This document shows positions 25,213 through 32,762 of a stretch of DNA of 64,000 bases, piece after piece. Below the pieces are notes generated by a model, which did no database searches, was not told the DNA's origin, and saw only the letters and a program-made list of their open reading frames with translations. The first letter of the stretch is position 1. The number at the start of each line of letters is the position of its first letter. The DNA is taken from positions 62,001 through 126,000 of IMG/VR virus record IMGVR_UViG_3300021959_000011; one strand, given 5' to 3'. This stretch comes from a virus. The translations under genes and the position numbers were made by a program.

Positions 25213-25234
25213 GAGGGGCTAACCATGGCCCCTC
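25213..25234 (-). terminator. Rho-independent terminator
   Basis: GAGGGGC, 8-nt loop, GCCCCTC, then TTTTTT on the minus strand. Ends the unit with tmRNA and the porin-like gene. Confidence 0.88.
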
Positions 25235-25275
25235 GCGTGTTTATTTAGTAACAACCCTATTAATGTATTAATGTA

Positions 25276-25629
25276 TTAGAATGAGAACGATGCACCAATA
25301 CTAATATCACCAACACCCCAATCTTTATCTGTGGTAGTTTTTCCATATACTTCCATGCCGGATACACTGGCAATTGGTGCAGTAATTTCATATTGCATAG
25401 ATGTAAATTCAATATCTTCTAAATCGATAACATTTGGTCCGACTTCGAATGATGCAACACCTAAATCCCATGTGAAATCTGCTTCATATGTGATGGCATT
25501 GGTTTCTGTTTCTAAGTTTCTTTCTGCGGTAAATTCATTATTAAATGACATTCCATTTCCAAGATCAATCGCAGATGCTGTGCCTGCTGTGGCCAAGATT
25601 AAAGCTGCAGCTGTTAATACGTTTTTCAT
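25276..25629 (-). CDS. Small exported beta-barrel-like protein
   Basis: 117 residues, signal peptide (about 1-20, AALILATAGTASA). The rest alternates hydrophobic/polar residues and ends GDISIGASFSF, with terminal Phe as in outer-membrane beta-barrels. Too short for a standard porin; could be a half-barrel, a decoy or a virion protein. Directly downstream of the tmRNA and followed by a strong terminator. Confidence 0.55.
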   Translation of the reverse strand: MKNVLTAAALILATAGTASAIDLGNGMSFNNEFTAERNLETETNAITYEADFTWDLGVASFEVGPNVIDLEDIEFTSMQYEITAPIASVSGMEVYGKTTTDKDWGVGDISIGASFSF

Positions 25630-25644
25630 TATAGTTCTTTCTAA

Positions 25645-25979
25645 TTAGAGTTAAAGTACGACTACTTCTGTTGCCAAGTGAGCCGCCAACTCCGTTAGAA
25701 TCAAGCTGCGATAGCCATCTCTACAGGTGCAAAATTATCGTTTGCATTTATTATTGTTGACCGAATAACGTAGGTCATCACGGCAATCTACTCTCATCTC
25801 TACACACCTGTCGATCCTAGTTCGCCCCCATCATAAATGCACTAACTTCGACCGCCACTTACGGGCCATCTATGTTCTGCAAAACTTCCTGTTGCAGCAG
25901 GACATAGTGCATTTATGGTGGAGGCGTTGGGTACTGCCCCCAAGTCCAGTATGTATGTTGAATCGTATCAACGACTACA
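25645..25979 (-). ncRNA. ssrA: Permuted two-piece tmRNA (alphaproteobacterial type)
   Basis: Order on the minus strand is acceptor piece, spacer, coding piece. The acceptor piece ends CGCCTCC-A-CCA (CCA 25916-25918; stem 25920-25926). The coding piece starts GGGGGCG (25829-25823). The two form a 7-bp acceptor stem with a G-U wobble at the third pair, the alanine identity signal. GGATCGACAGG follows as the D-loop region. The tag frame at 25745-25701 reads ANDNFAPVEMAIAA then TGA. A TGACC/GGTCA hairpin precedes it. Outer ends (about 25979 and 25645) are estimates. It would rescue stalled ribosomes and tag proteins for proteolysis. A consensus promoter lies upstream. Confidence 0.93.
25830..25915 (-). 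other. tmRNA intervening spacer with 13-bp inverted repeat
   Basis: CATAAATGCACTA (25832-25844) pairs perfectly with TAGTGCATTTATG (25905-25917), bringing the acceptor and coding pieces together for processing. A CTGCAA/TTGCAG hairpin lies inside. This is the segment removed to give two-piece tmRNA. Confidence 0.85.
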
Positions 25980-25985
25980 AATATA

Positions 25986-26014
25986 TTTATACACTATACT
26001 CTGTAAAATGTCAA
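25986..26014 (-). promoter_or_regulatory. tmRNA promoter TTGACA-17-TATAAA
   Basis: -35 at 26009-26014, -10 at 25986-25991. The -10 overlaps an exact TATAAATA late box (25984-25991), so the tmRNA could be made both early and late. Confidence 0.82.
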
Positions 26015-26047
26015 TACATTTCTATATGAAATATAGTGTGTTGTATT

Positions 26048-26260
26048 TTAGTCACTCCAACCATTTCTACTAAGTGCGAATGCACCATAACCAAACATAA
26101 ACAAACCACCAATGGAGCCAATTGCAGTTTGCCATAATGGAATCGGTTCAATATCTACTCCCGACATAATAAGTTCCATTGTGTAATCATCATTACCAAC
26201 AAAACCCAACATAATAAACAATCCACTAAAGCAGATAATTCCATTGATTATATTTTTCAT
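26048..26260 (-). CDS. Small two-TM membrane protein
   Basis: 70 residues with TM segments at about 5-22 and 43-62. ATGA overlap with the upstream metalloprotease gene. Function unknown. Confidence 0.6.
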   Translation of the reverse strand: MKNIINGIICFSGLFIMLGFVGNDDYTMELIMSGVDIEPIPLWQTAIGSIGGLFMFGYGAFALSRNGWSD

Positions 26261-26673
26261 AATACGTTATCCTTCCAAAGTTCTACGGTGTATTTGTCTT
26301 GTAACCTGTATGCCTCTTTTTCCCAAGGTTGATCCATGTAAGTAACATCTTGACAATTTCTACCTTTCCAATATTGGACGGCATTTACATCAACTAATTC
26401 CTTACGTGCATATTGTTTGACATGTATCATTTCATGAATAACAGTACAAACTAAATCATAAAGAGTTAAATTTCTCTCTATCTCCAATTCGAACTCATTA
26501 CCATCAAGGTGCAAACAACAACCTTCGATACCTTGTTTTTTACAATCTTTTAATTGAATTTGGATATCTAACGTTCTAAACCGTTTCATATGGTTTCTAA
26601 TAAACCACCCAACAGTCTTTCCGACAACATCTCTCTGAGACTTCAAACCACCAGTGACTTCTACGTAGTTCAT
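26257..26673 (-). CDS. SprT-like zinc metallopeptidase
   Basis: 138 residues. HEMIHVKQ gives the HExxH zinc motif (H80, E81, H84), with a likely third ligand in the downstream PWEKEAYRLQ helix. Layout resembles small SprT-like/phage metallopeptidases. Substrate unknown. Its promoter is embraced by a perfect 14-bp inverted repeat, which implies specific regulation. Confidence 0.75.
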   Translation of the reverse strand: MNYVEVTGGLKSQRDVVGKTVGWFIRNHMKRFRTLDIQIQLKDCKKQGIEGCCLHLDGNEFELEIERNLTLYDLVCTVIHEMIHVKQYARKELVDVNAVQYWKGRNCQDVTYMDQPWEKEAYRLQDKYTVELWKDNVL

Positions 26674-26679
26674 AACAAA

Positions 26680-26729
26680 CTCCTATCAATCAAAATATAC
26701 ACATATTATACGATATTGATTGATAGGAG
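26680..26729 (-). promoter_or_regulatory. Inverted-repeat operator around promoter
   Basis: CTCCTATCAATCAA (26680-26693) is the exact reverse complement of 26716-26729, with a 22-bp gap. One arm lies between -10 and -35, the other covers the ribosome-binding site. The first arm is upstream of the transcript start, so this is more likely a DNA operator than an RNA hairpin. Confidence 0.6.
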
Positions 26730-26733
26730 TCAA
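26705..26733 (-). promoter_or_regulatory. Early promoter TTGACT-17-TATAAT
   Basis: -35 at 26728-26733, -10 at 26705-26710. Drives the metallopeptidase gene. Confidence 0.8.
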
Positions 26734-26783
26734 GCATTCTTTGAAAAAAGAACTCTTTGTAAATCAATGACTTACAAATTATT

Positions 26784-26993
26784 TTACTTTTTATTTACTG
26801 GAGTGTACTGATTTTCTACGTCAAAGGGCTCAGTTTCTAGTATTTTCTTTGCCCTCTTTAATTCATATTGATGATAAGGGTCAGGACTATCTTCCTTGAA
26901 CCTTTTCATTACACCTTTAGCGCGATTTCTTTCATAATATGAATACATTCCAAACGAATCTGCCTCTACAGGATTGTCCGGCCAATCTGACAC
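26784..26993 (-). CDS. Small charged hypothetical protein
   Basis: 69 residues, start MSDWPDNPVEADSFGMYSYY, very polar with many Glu/Lys/Tyr. Starts one base after the endolysin stop, so co-transcribed. Function unknown. Confidence 0.5.
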   Translation of the reverse strand: MSDWPDNPVEADSFGMYSYYERNRAKGVMKRFKEDSPDPYHQYELKRAKKILETEPFDVENQYTPVNKK

Positions 26994-27464
26994 TTAGACA
27001 ATCAGTTCGAAATGTGGGCCATCAATAAATGGTCTACGTCCTTGTGAACGGCGTAAATCAACATATGCATTCATTGCATCTTCTGCAGTACCACTATAAG
27101 AACGAATATCACCTTCTGACCATGCAGCACCCCATTTGACTGCAACACCATGTTCTTCGGCGGCCTGTTTGAATGCATCACAGATATCATCATATACATT
27201 GATTTCCCAGATAACTTCTGATCCATCATAGGCGACAACATCTACTGCGTGAGAATACCCACTATCTTGAATTAAATGTTTAGATTTCATAGTCTGAGAA
27301 CGTCCAGATGCAACCAATCTTTTCTGTTCTTCTAGTTCACGTACTCCATAGGTCACACCAAAATCAACTTTGGTCAATTCAATAGCACGTTCAACGACTG
27401 CGACCATATCTGGATGGACGCCTTCTAATTTACCTTTTGATCTATTTGAAAGTTTAAAAGCCAT
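26994..27464 (-). CDS. M15-family peptidase endolysin
   Basis: 156 residues. Zinc pattern SKHL with H63, GYSHAVD ending at D75, and GPHFEL near the end with H151; this is the L-alanyl-D-glutamate/VanY-like peptidase layout of phage endolysins. No signal peptide, so a holin would be needed for release. An early YGVRELEEQKRLVASGRSQT block matches the family. Second cell-wall enzyme of the window after the SleB type. Confidence 0.88.
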   Translation of the reverse strand: MAFKLSNRSKGKLEGVHPDMVAVVERAIELTKVDFGVTYGVRELEEQKRLVASGRSQTMKSKHLIQDSGYSHAVDVVAYDGSEVIWEINVYDDICDAFKQAAEEHGVAVKWGAAWSEGDIRSYSGTAEDAMNAYVDLRRSQGRRPFIDGPHFELIV

Positions 27465-27524
27465 TATAATATCCTCATTAAGCTCTGTGGCATGTTACCA
27501 CAACATTATTTAGTAATCAATATT

Positions 27525-27707
27525 TTACCCACTTACATAAGTGTCTTTGGGTCTAAACCACACTTTCTGGTGGTGTATTTTTGCCAACAACTCAGTAACT
27601 TTTCGTTTATTATTGTTGTCTAATTCATTCTGGTAATGACGTAGAGCCTTTTCAATATACTCTACGTCACTTACTGTTAGTTTGAATTTTTCATTTGGTT
27701 TATTCAT
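27525..27707 (-). CDS. Conserved 60-aa marine phage protein
   Basis: FKLTVSDVEYIEKALRHYQNE, then ELLAKIHHQKVWFRPKDTYVSG; I recall this ending (KIHxQKxWYRPKDTYxSG) as widespread in cyanophages. Function unknown. Confidence 0.65.
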   Translation of the reverse strand: MNKPNEKFKLTVSDVEYIEKALRHYQNELDNNNKRKVTELLAKIHHQKVWFRPKDTYVSG

Positions 27708-27715
27708 ACTATTAT

Positions 27716-27904
27716 TTATATTGTTGGATCATATTGTTCGCCATTGTAGCCAGGGTAACTCTGACCATCATGCACACCAGAGTTACATCCTACAACAACA
27801 ACAAGTAAAAATAATATAGACCACAACGTTACTCTTTTACTCCAAACCATAAATGCATCAAAAGTTTTTTCTGCCTCTTGTTGTGCCTGTTCTCTAGGAG
27901 TCAT
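27716..27904 (-). CDS. 62-aa membrane protein in cytochrome c cluster
   Basis: Start MTPREQAQQEAEKTFDAF, one TM (about 26-42, LWSILFLLVVVVGC) and a short acidic tail. I chose this start because the longer frame overlaps another gene; ATG lies inside the upstream stop region. Cys in LVVVVGC resembles a lipobox but is in an internal TM. Its position beside cytochrome c suggests a membrane anchor or electron-transfer accessory protein. Confidence 0.55.
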   Translation of the reverse strand: MTPREQAQQEAEKTFDAFMVWSKRVTLWSILFLLVVVVGCNSGVHDGQSYPGYNGEQYDPTI

Positions 27905-28073
27905 AAGATATTCCGAAACATGGTATCCAACTCTTATTACAATACTGGGCGTAATCTTCCAACCCAACCATTGCCATAAGTGCCAAGATTGGTACACCAA
28001 CAATCATGAATGCGATAACTGCAAAGGCCTTACCCAAATCTTTAGTTGTACAATAATTAGTTTGTTCACTCAT
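27894..28073 (-). CDS. 59-aa membrane protein in cytochrome c cluster
   Basis: MSEQTNYCTTKDLGKAFAVI start and one strong TM (about 16-36) followed by a Cys-bearing tail (YAQYCNKSWIPCFG). Overlaps the cytochrome c gene by 8 nt and the next gene by 11 nt. No family recognised. Confidence 0.5.
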   Translation of the reverse strand: MSEQTNYCTTKDLGKAFAVIAFMIVGVPILALMAMVGLEDYAQYCNKSWIPCFGISYDS

Positions 28074-28473
28074 TATCAGTTACCCCCATAGTTTGTAAGT
28101 ATGCAATAATATCGGCACGCTTCTGTTCTTTCTTTTCTTTAAAGTTCATTTTAGTACCCTTAACTAATTTCTTCGAATTAGTCAACCAAGCATCCATCAA
28201 TTCTGGTGTCCACTCTGGATTTTCTTCTGCCCACGCAAGAAACTTTTTACTATATCTAAAGTCTGCCTGTGCAGTACCTCTTTGCATGATATTCCAGAGA
28301 TTAGGTCCAGTTTTATTCTTTCCGCCTTCGTCAATACTGTGACATGAGGCACATTTCTTAAAACCCTTTTTACCTTTGTCTGGATTACCTTCCGCCGATG
28401 CGGTTGCGACATATAACATACTTACTAAAAAACCTACAATAAAAGTCCAAATTAAAGCTTTATTCATTTTCAT
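28066..28473 (-). CDS. Class I c-type cytochrome
   Basis: Periplasmic electron carrier. 135 residues, signal peptide (about 1-27, ending TASAEG), haem motif CASCH at 41-45, TGPNLW typical of c2/c552-type cytochromes of alphaproteobacteria, and a probable Met ligand at M109 (KGTKMNF). Complete for its class. Host haem ligation machinery would be needed. A phage-borne cytochrome c is rare. Likely aim: keep respiration going, or divert electrons, during infection. Confidence 0.88.
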   Translation of the reverse strand: MKMNKALIWTFIVGFLVSMLYVATASAEGNPDKGKKGFKKCASCHSIDEGGKNKTGPNLWNIMQRGTAQADFRYSKKFLAWAEENPEWTPELMDAWLTNSKKLVKGTKMNFKEKKEQKRADIIAYLQTMGVTDNE

Positions 28474-28479
28474 TCCTTC

Positions 28480-28656
28480 TCAATTATTTTGGATTTTCCC
28501 TATTTCCAACATACATTTCTTGGCTTCCTCGTGCATACCCATTCTTGCGAGCTCCGCTGCCGCTCTCGCATAACCAACTGTCTGCGTATAACGATCTAGT
28601 GAAGACCACAATCCAGATAACGGTGAAAAGACATAGTTTGCTACTAAAGTTGTCAT
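28480..28656 (-). CDS. 58-aa helical protein
   Basis: MTTLVANYVFSPLSGLWSSL start, then YARAAAELARMGMHEEAKKC, a TPR/DUF1127-partner-like helix. Start overlaps the stop of the upstream DUF1127-like gene (TAATG). Likely acts with it. Function unknown. Confidence 0.55.
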   Translation of the reverse strand: MTTLVANYVFSPLSGLWSSLDRYTQTVGYARAAAELARMGMHEEAKKCMLEIGKIQNN

Positions 28657-28898
28657 TAGACCCACCCCTTCAAGTTACCATTTGAATATGTGTACACTCT
28701 TTCTTTTGCTTTATTTTCTTCGACAATATCTCTATAATGAGATTGTGCGACATATTTAATTTCTCCGCGACTAAGACCAATATCATTTAATTCATAATCG
28801 GTTAGTCTAGAGAGTTCTCTGATAGTTTGTTTTCTTGCTACTGATGCTTCATGACGAGATTGCCATGAACCATATAAGTTGATTAATACCCCTAACAT
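28656..28898 (-). CDS. DUF1127 (YjiS-like) small protein
   Basis: 80 residues from MLGVLINLYG. RELSRLTDYELNDIGLSRGE is the DUF1127 signature. In alphaproteobacteria such proteins bind RNA and tune phosphate and carbon metabolism genes. Presence in a phage suggests mimicry of a host regulator and supports an alphaproteobacterial host. Behind an early promoter. Confidence 0.82.
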   Translation of the reverse strand: MLGVLINLYGSWQSRHEASVARKQTIRELSRLTDYELNDIGLSRGEIKYVAQSHYRDIVEENKAKERVYTYSNGNLKGWV

Positions 28899-28942
28899 TT
28901 GCGTTTCCTTTCGTGTGATAAATGTGTGTATCATTACGTGAA

Positions 28943-28971
28943 TATATAGTGCAAAAGTATATTTAAGTCAA
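28943..28971 (-). promoter_or_regulatory. Early promoter TTGACT-17-TATATA
   Basis: -35 at 28966-28971, -10 at 28943-28948. Drives the DUF1127/cytochrome c unit. Confidence 0.65.
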
Positions 28972-28998
28972 GGGTTCTGACGGGTTTTTCATATAGAA

Positions 28999-29023
28999 TT
29001 TTTGCATTCCCGCCATGCAAAAA
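28999..29023. terminator. Rho-independent terminator after guaC
   Basis: TTTTTGCAT, 7-nt loop, ATGCAAAAA: 9-bp stem. Lies just after the GMP reductase stop on the minus strand. Confidence 0.7.
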
Positions 29024-29031
29024 ATGCATTA

Positions 29032-30156
29032 TTATTTTGTTTCAAATACTCCATTATATTGATTATTAACTAACACAAAAGTTGTACATTTCGAAAGTTG
29101 TTTAAGACTCCCTGCACCCACGTAAGTACAAGTACTTCTAATGCCCCCTAGAATATCTTGGATTGTCTTTGCCACCTCTCCACGATATGGTACTAAGACT
29201 TCTCTACCTTCAGACGAACGATATTCTTTAAGTCCACCAAAGTGTTTATCATTTGCAGCCTTACTGCTCATACCATAGAACTGCACAAACTGTTTTTCTT
29301 CTATTGCCGAAACGTGATCTCCATTATCATGTATATCAACTTCATCTGATTTGTAATATTTCTTTATTACTTCACCACCACCTTCATCGTGTCCGGCAAG
29401 CATACCACCCAACATTACAAAGTCAGCACCACCAGCGAATGCCTTCGCTACATCACCAGAGCATGTACACCCACCATCAGCAATGATATGCCCACCAAGA
29501 CCATGGGCAGCATCAGCGCATTCAATAACTGCCGAGAGTTGGGGATAACCGACTCCAGTTTTGATACGAGTAGTACAAACACTGCCAGGCCCAATACCCA
29601 CTTTAACAATATCGGCTCCATTTAAAATTAACTCCTGTGTTTGATCTGCAGTAACAACATTCCCTGCAATGATTACAATATTAGGATACAACATTCTAAA
29701 CTGTTTTATAAAGTCTACAAACCGTTCTGTATATCCATTTGCAACATCAATACAAACATATTTTAGATTATATCCAACTTGTTCGTAGACCATGCGAAAC
29801 TTATCATGATCCGCATCAGAAATACCAATAGACATTGCAACATATTCTCTGCGCTCAAGATATTCTTCTGTATCGAAATAATCCACTAGTTGATTTACTG
29901 TGTAGGTTTTGACTAAACAGGTCATAATCTGACCTGTTGCAAGCATATCAGCCATTTCAAATGTACCGACACCATCCATATTTGCAGCAATGATAGGTAC
30001 ACCAGAAAAATCTGAATCACATATATCATCGAAATTATAGTTTACAAATTGGTATTCTCTATTCAGAGATACGCACTTGCGACTTGACAGTGTAGAACGT
30101 TTCGGACGAATTAATACGTCACTATAATCTAATTTGGTTTCCTGTTCGATTCTCAT
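29032..30156 (-). CDS. guaC: GMP reductase
   Basis: Converts GMP to IMP with NADPH. 374 residues (E. coli GuaC 347), starting [20 protein letters not shown], nearly the enzyme's standard start. Catalytic loop GPGSVCTTR with C194; [22 protein letters not shown] and [10 protein letters not shown] follow. The extra length lies in the N-terminal half (about 40-100). No CBS domains, which argues for GMP reductase rather than IMP dehydrogenase. It would rebalance purines for AT-rich phage DNA. Confidence 0.9.
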   Translation of the reverse strand: MRIEQETKLDYSDVLIRPKRSTLSSRKCVSLNREYQFVNYNFDDICDSDFSGVPIIAANMDGVGTFEMADMLATGQIMTCLVKTYTVNQLVDYFDTEEYLERREYVAMSIGISDADHDKFRMVYEQVGYNLKYVCIDVANGYTERFVDFIKQFRMLYPNIVIIAGNVVTADQTQELILNGADIVKVGIGPGSVCTTRIKTGVGYPQLSAVIECADAAHGLGGHIIADGGCTCSGDVAKAFAGGADFVMLGGMLAGHDEGGGEVIKKYYKSDEVDIHDNGDHVSAIEEKQFVQFYGMSSKAANDKHFGGLKEYRSSEGREVLVPYRGEVAKTIQDILGGIRSTCTYVGAGSLKQLSKCTTFVLVNNQYNGVFETK

Positions 30157-30455
30157 TAGATACGTTCCGACTCATTGCCTTCAAAGTTAAATGAAATTTG
30201 AGATTCATCTATTGAAACTGATTCAGATGGATGATAATGCCAATCATCTGGATTATATGCATATGAATGTGAAATTGATGTTGGATCTTCAATTGTCGGT
30301 TCTTCATAGATAATGGAACCTTCTTCAACCCAAGTAAATCCACTTGCATAAAGAAATGCCTGAAATCTTTCTAGTATTTCATTCATATCTGCATGTTCGT
30401 TTGAAACACTGACTGAAACATCACCGTCATCATCATATTTTGTAAAAGTATACAT
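30156..30455 (-). CDS. Hypothetical protein upstream of guaC
   Basis: 99 residues, acidic, beta-rich ([20 protein letters not shown]) with a serine-rich C-terminal half. Shares one base with guaC and is first behind its promoter. Function unknown. Confidence 0.55.
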   Translation of the reverse strand: MYTFTKYDDDGDVSVSVSNEHADMNEILERFQAFLYASGFTWVEEGSIIYEEPTIEDPTSISHSYAYNPDDWHYHPSESVSIDESQISFNFEGNESERI

Positions 30456-30490
30456 AAGTTCTCCTTTGAGTAATTACACATTTAAGAACT

Positions 30491-30519
30491 AATATACTAC
30501 ATATGATTGTTTATGTCAA
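30491..30519 (-). promoter_or_regulatory. Early promoter TTGACA-17-TATATT
   Basis: -35 at 30514-30519, -10 at 30491-30496. Drives the 99-aa gene and guaC. Confidence 0.8.
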
Positions 30520-30524
30520 TAGAT

Positions 30525-30950
30525 TTATTTCCAACGACCAATATTTTTCCAACATTCATCTACCAACATTGAATAGTGTGGATTTAATTGATAGAGTAAA
30601 CTACAAACGCCATATAAACACCAACATCCACCAAGATTATTCAGAAAGTGACCAATCTTTATAAGCCTTGGTTTGTAATGTTGATATGCAATTGTTGCGT
30701 CTTGCATATTGGAGAAACTTTTTTGTTCTATTTGGTGTAAGATATTTACAATAGTAAGATATGAATCAGTGATTTCATATTCATCAGTAAATTCGGTAGG
30801 TTTATCTTTAAAGAAAGTAACAGTTACAATCCAATGTGTAGTAACACCACCTGTTTCTTTTTCTTTTATTTTACGTAATACTTCTACGTCTGGAGTTTCT
30901 TGCAATTCCAATTGCGAATCATTCATAATCTTTTCTAGGTCAAATTGCAT
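30525..30950 (-). CDS. Hypothetical protein
   Basis: 141 residues. Mixed alpha/beta, with a GGCWCLYGVCSLLYQL segment (three Cys, possible amphipathic helix) near 107-122. Shares one base with the upstream fibre gene, so probably late-expressed with it, perhaps as a fibre chaperone; that role is only inferred from position. Confidence 0.5.
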   Translation of the reverse strand: MQFDLEKIMNDSQLELQETPDVEVLRKIKEKETGGVTTHWIVTVTFFKDKPTEFTDEYEITDSYLTIVNILHQIEQKSFSNMQDATIAYQHYKPRLIKIGHFLNNLGGCWCLYGVCSLLYQLNPHYSMLVDECWKNIGRWK

Positions 30951-32254
30951 TAATCGCCAACTCTGAGTAATTTAATAGATTGTGTTGTGGTTGTAGAACC
31001 CCCCAACGTAAACTCAATATTCCAATTCCCACCACGGACGGAAAAGATTTGAGAATTTGGATTTGTAAATTCTGTATAATCAAATGTATGAGAAGTTGTA
31101 AAAGTTTCATTTACAGTAGTTGCCCCAGAACGAAAACCAAAATCAACACTGTTTACTTGCAGCTGAGTGTTTGCAACGTTAGGACTAATCTTAAACGTCA
31201 TACTCGCAATCAGGTCATCCGATGTACCAGTTTCGTTCATATTATCTGGCATCATAGTCCACTGGCCCGGCGCCAATCCACCAGTATATGAATATGTTGA
31301 CCCATGAGAAATTCGAAAGACAACCCACTGTTTAATAAATGTGTGTGGAGCGGGTGCAATCCATGCATAGTCTGTACCAGACCAACTTAAAATATTTCCT
31401 GCCGTCACACTACTATTATTTAAATGTGTATCTACAGCACTATCCGAATAAACATTATTATCTACATAGGTTGTTGTTGCATATGCAGATAAATCAATAT
31501 TACCAACTGCAGTACTCACGTAAGACTTTGATGCATAATCTTCAGCCTCCAATGCAGTCTGAGTCACATATCCAGAAAAATCAATATTTGAAATTGCATT
31601 TGTTACATATGTCTCAGACGCAAGGCCTGTGATATCTGGAATTGTTGGTTTGTTGGTCAGATCATCATAGTCTCCACTAAACACGTCTGGAAGATTATCA
31701 ATCTGTGTTTGTAATCCAGCAAGAGATGTGGTCATCGTTCCTGCAAAATCTGCATCATCTCCAAGTGAAGCTGCAATCTCATTCAGTGTGTTTAGTGTAT
31801 CTGGTGCAGAGTCCATCAAATCCGCAATTGCAACATCCAAATCAGTAACTGTCACAAAACCACCACCAGTTGTTGGTTGTTCAACAAATGAGTTACCGGC
31901 TGCATTATATCGCAAATAAGACCCATCCGAAAAGTAACCACTTGCAGGCTCTGCAACATCAATAAGTTGTTTAATAGAAAGTGACACGTCACCGGCTCCT
32001 AAGTCAATTGTGATTGGTACGTAAATTGTATCGATACCATATTCAGTTTTTAATTCTGTTCGTTGAATTCCAACATCTACTAGATTTGCCGCAAAACGAA
32101 TAAAAGAATTATGTTTTAAAAAGTTTCCATACGTTTGTTGAGTCACTCTATGAACAATTACAGTAGGTAGGATCAAATAACCACCAATCCCAAGATCAGT
32201 AACATTTCCATTCTCATCCGTTTCTACGTAACTATATTGACTGTCTCTGGCCAT
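30950..32254 (-). CDS. Tail fibre-like structural protein
   Basis: 434 residues. N-terminal virion-attachment-like part, then repeated trimeric fibre motifs: DYDDLTNKPTIPDITGLASE, and S.YVSTAVGNIDLS-type repeats, each typical of phage tail fibres. Late promoter at 32272-32279. C-terminal 130 residues are a beta-rich head, presumably receptor-facing. Confidence 0.75.
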   Translation of the reverse strand: MARDSQYSYVETDENGNVTDLGIGGYLILPTVIVHRVTQQTYGNFLKHNSFIRFAANLVDVGIQRTELKTEYGIDTIYVPITIDLGAGDVSLSIKQLIDVAEPASGYFSDGSYLRYNAAGNSFVEQPTTGGGFVTVTDLDVAIADLMDSAPDTLNTLNEIAASLGDDADFAGTMTTSLAGLQTQIDNLPDVFSGDYDDLTNKPTIPDITGLASETYVTNAISNIDFSGYVTQTALEAEDYASKSYVSTAVGNIDLSAYATTTYVDNNVYSDSAVDTHLNNSSVTAGNILSWSGTDYAWIAPAPHTFIKQWVVFRISHGSTYSYTGGLAPGQWTMMPDNMNETGTSDDLIASMTFKISPNVANTQLQVNSVDFGFRSGATTVNETFTTSHTFDYTEFTNPNSQIFSVRGGNWNIEFTLGGSTTTTQSIKLLRVGD

Positions 32255-32271
32255 AGATAACCCCTTTCTTT

Positions 32272-32279
32272 TATTTATA
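32272..32279 (-). promoter_or_regulatory. T4-type late promoter TATAAATA
   Basis: Exact late box 17 bp upstream of the fibre gene starting at 32254. Confidence 0.8.
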
Positions 32280-32390
32280 AATCTATCCCGAAGGGATTCC
32301 GCGCTGAACGCATATGTCGGAAAAAGAAGGAATCATCGACACAACTGACTGACATGTAGATATGATGTACATACCATATCAAAAGAATGC

Positions 32391-32419
32391 TTGACAATAC
32401 GCCTCAAATCAGATAGATT
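32391..32419 (+). promoter_or_regulatory. Early promoter TTGACA-17-TAGATT, plus strand
   Basis: -35 at 32391-32396, -10 at 32414-32419. The only + strand early promoter found. It precedes two small + strand genes and a GGTGATTCGAA leader also seen before minus-strand genes. Confidence 0.7.
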
Positions 32420-32447
32420 ATAAGAGTAATAAGAAAGGTGATTCGAA

Positions 32448-32612
32448 ATGATTCAATATCTACCAAAAAAACTTCAATATGCAGCCGGTTATTCAGTCTC
32501 AGTGATATCCAGAGTGACAGCGATGTTAACATCTTCAGCATCGATAACAACTGTTTCGTTTATTCTGAACGTTGCATTTCTTGTTTCAATTCTTCTTCTA
32601 CTGAAAGGTTAA
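32448..32612 (+). CDS. 54-aa membrane peptide
   Basis: MIQYLPKKLQYAAGYSVSVI start, then a TM near the C-terminus (SFILNVAFLVSILLLLKG). Preceded by AAAGGTG. With the next gene it forms a tiny + strand transcription unit inside a minus-strand region. Function unknown. Confidence 0.55.
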   Translation: MIQYLPKKLQYAAGYSVSVISRVTAMLTSSASITTVSFILNVAFLVSILLLLKG

Positions 32613-32615
32613 ATC

Positions 32616-32762
32616 ATGTACATTGTAAAATATACACTCTATCGCAAATACCACCACGAAAAAACTTTTGATGACTACGAGTCTGCAAGAGGTTTCTTCT
32701 ATGGCATCTCTCGCAAATGCCGTGGTTCAAAATGCACGAAGGCAGAACTCATCTGCCTTTAA
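32616..32762 (+). CDS. 48-aa cationic Cys-containing peptide
   Basis: MYIVKYTLYRKYHHEKTFDD start; C-terminal SRKCRGSKCTKAELICL with three cysteines. Three bp after the previous stop. Its end overlaps the convergent minus-strand gene by 36 nt. Confidence 0.5.
   Translation: MYIVKYTLYRKYHHEKTFDDYESARGFFYGISRKCRGSKCTKAELICL

Noticed and set aside
27713-27720. TATAAATA late-type box on the minus strand
   Set aside because: Only 5 bp upstream of the 60-aa gene's start codon, too close for a leader with a ribosome site.
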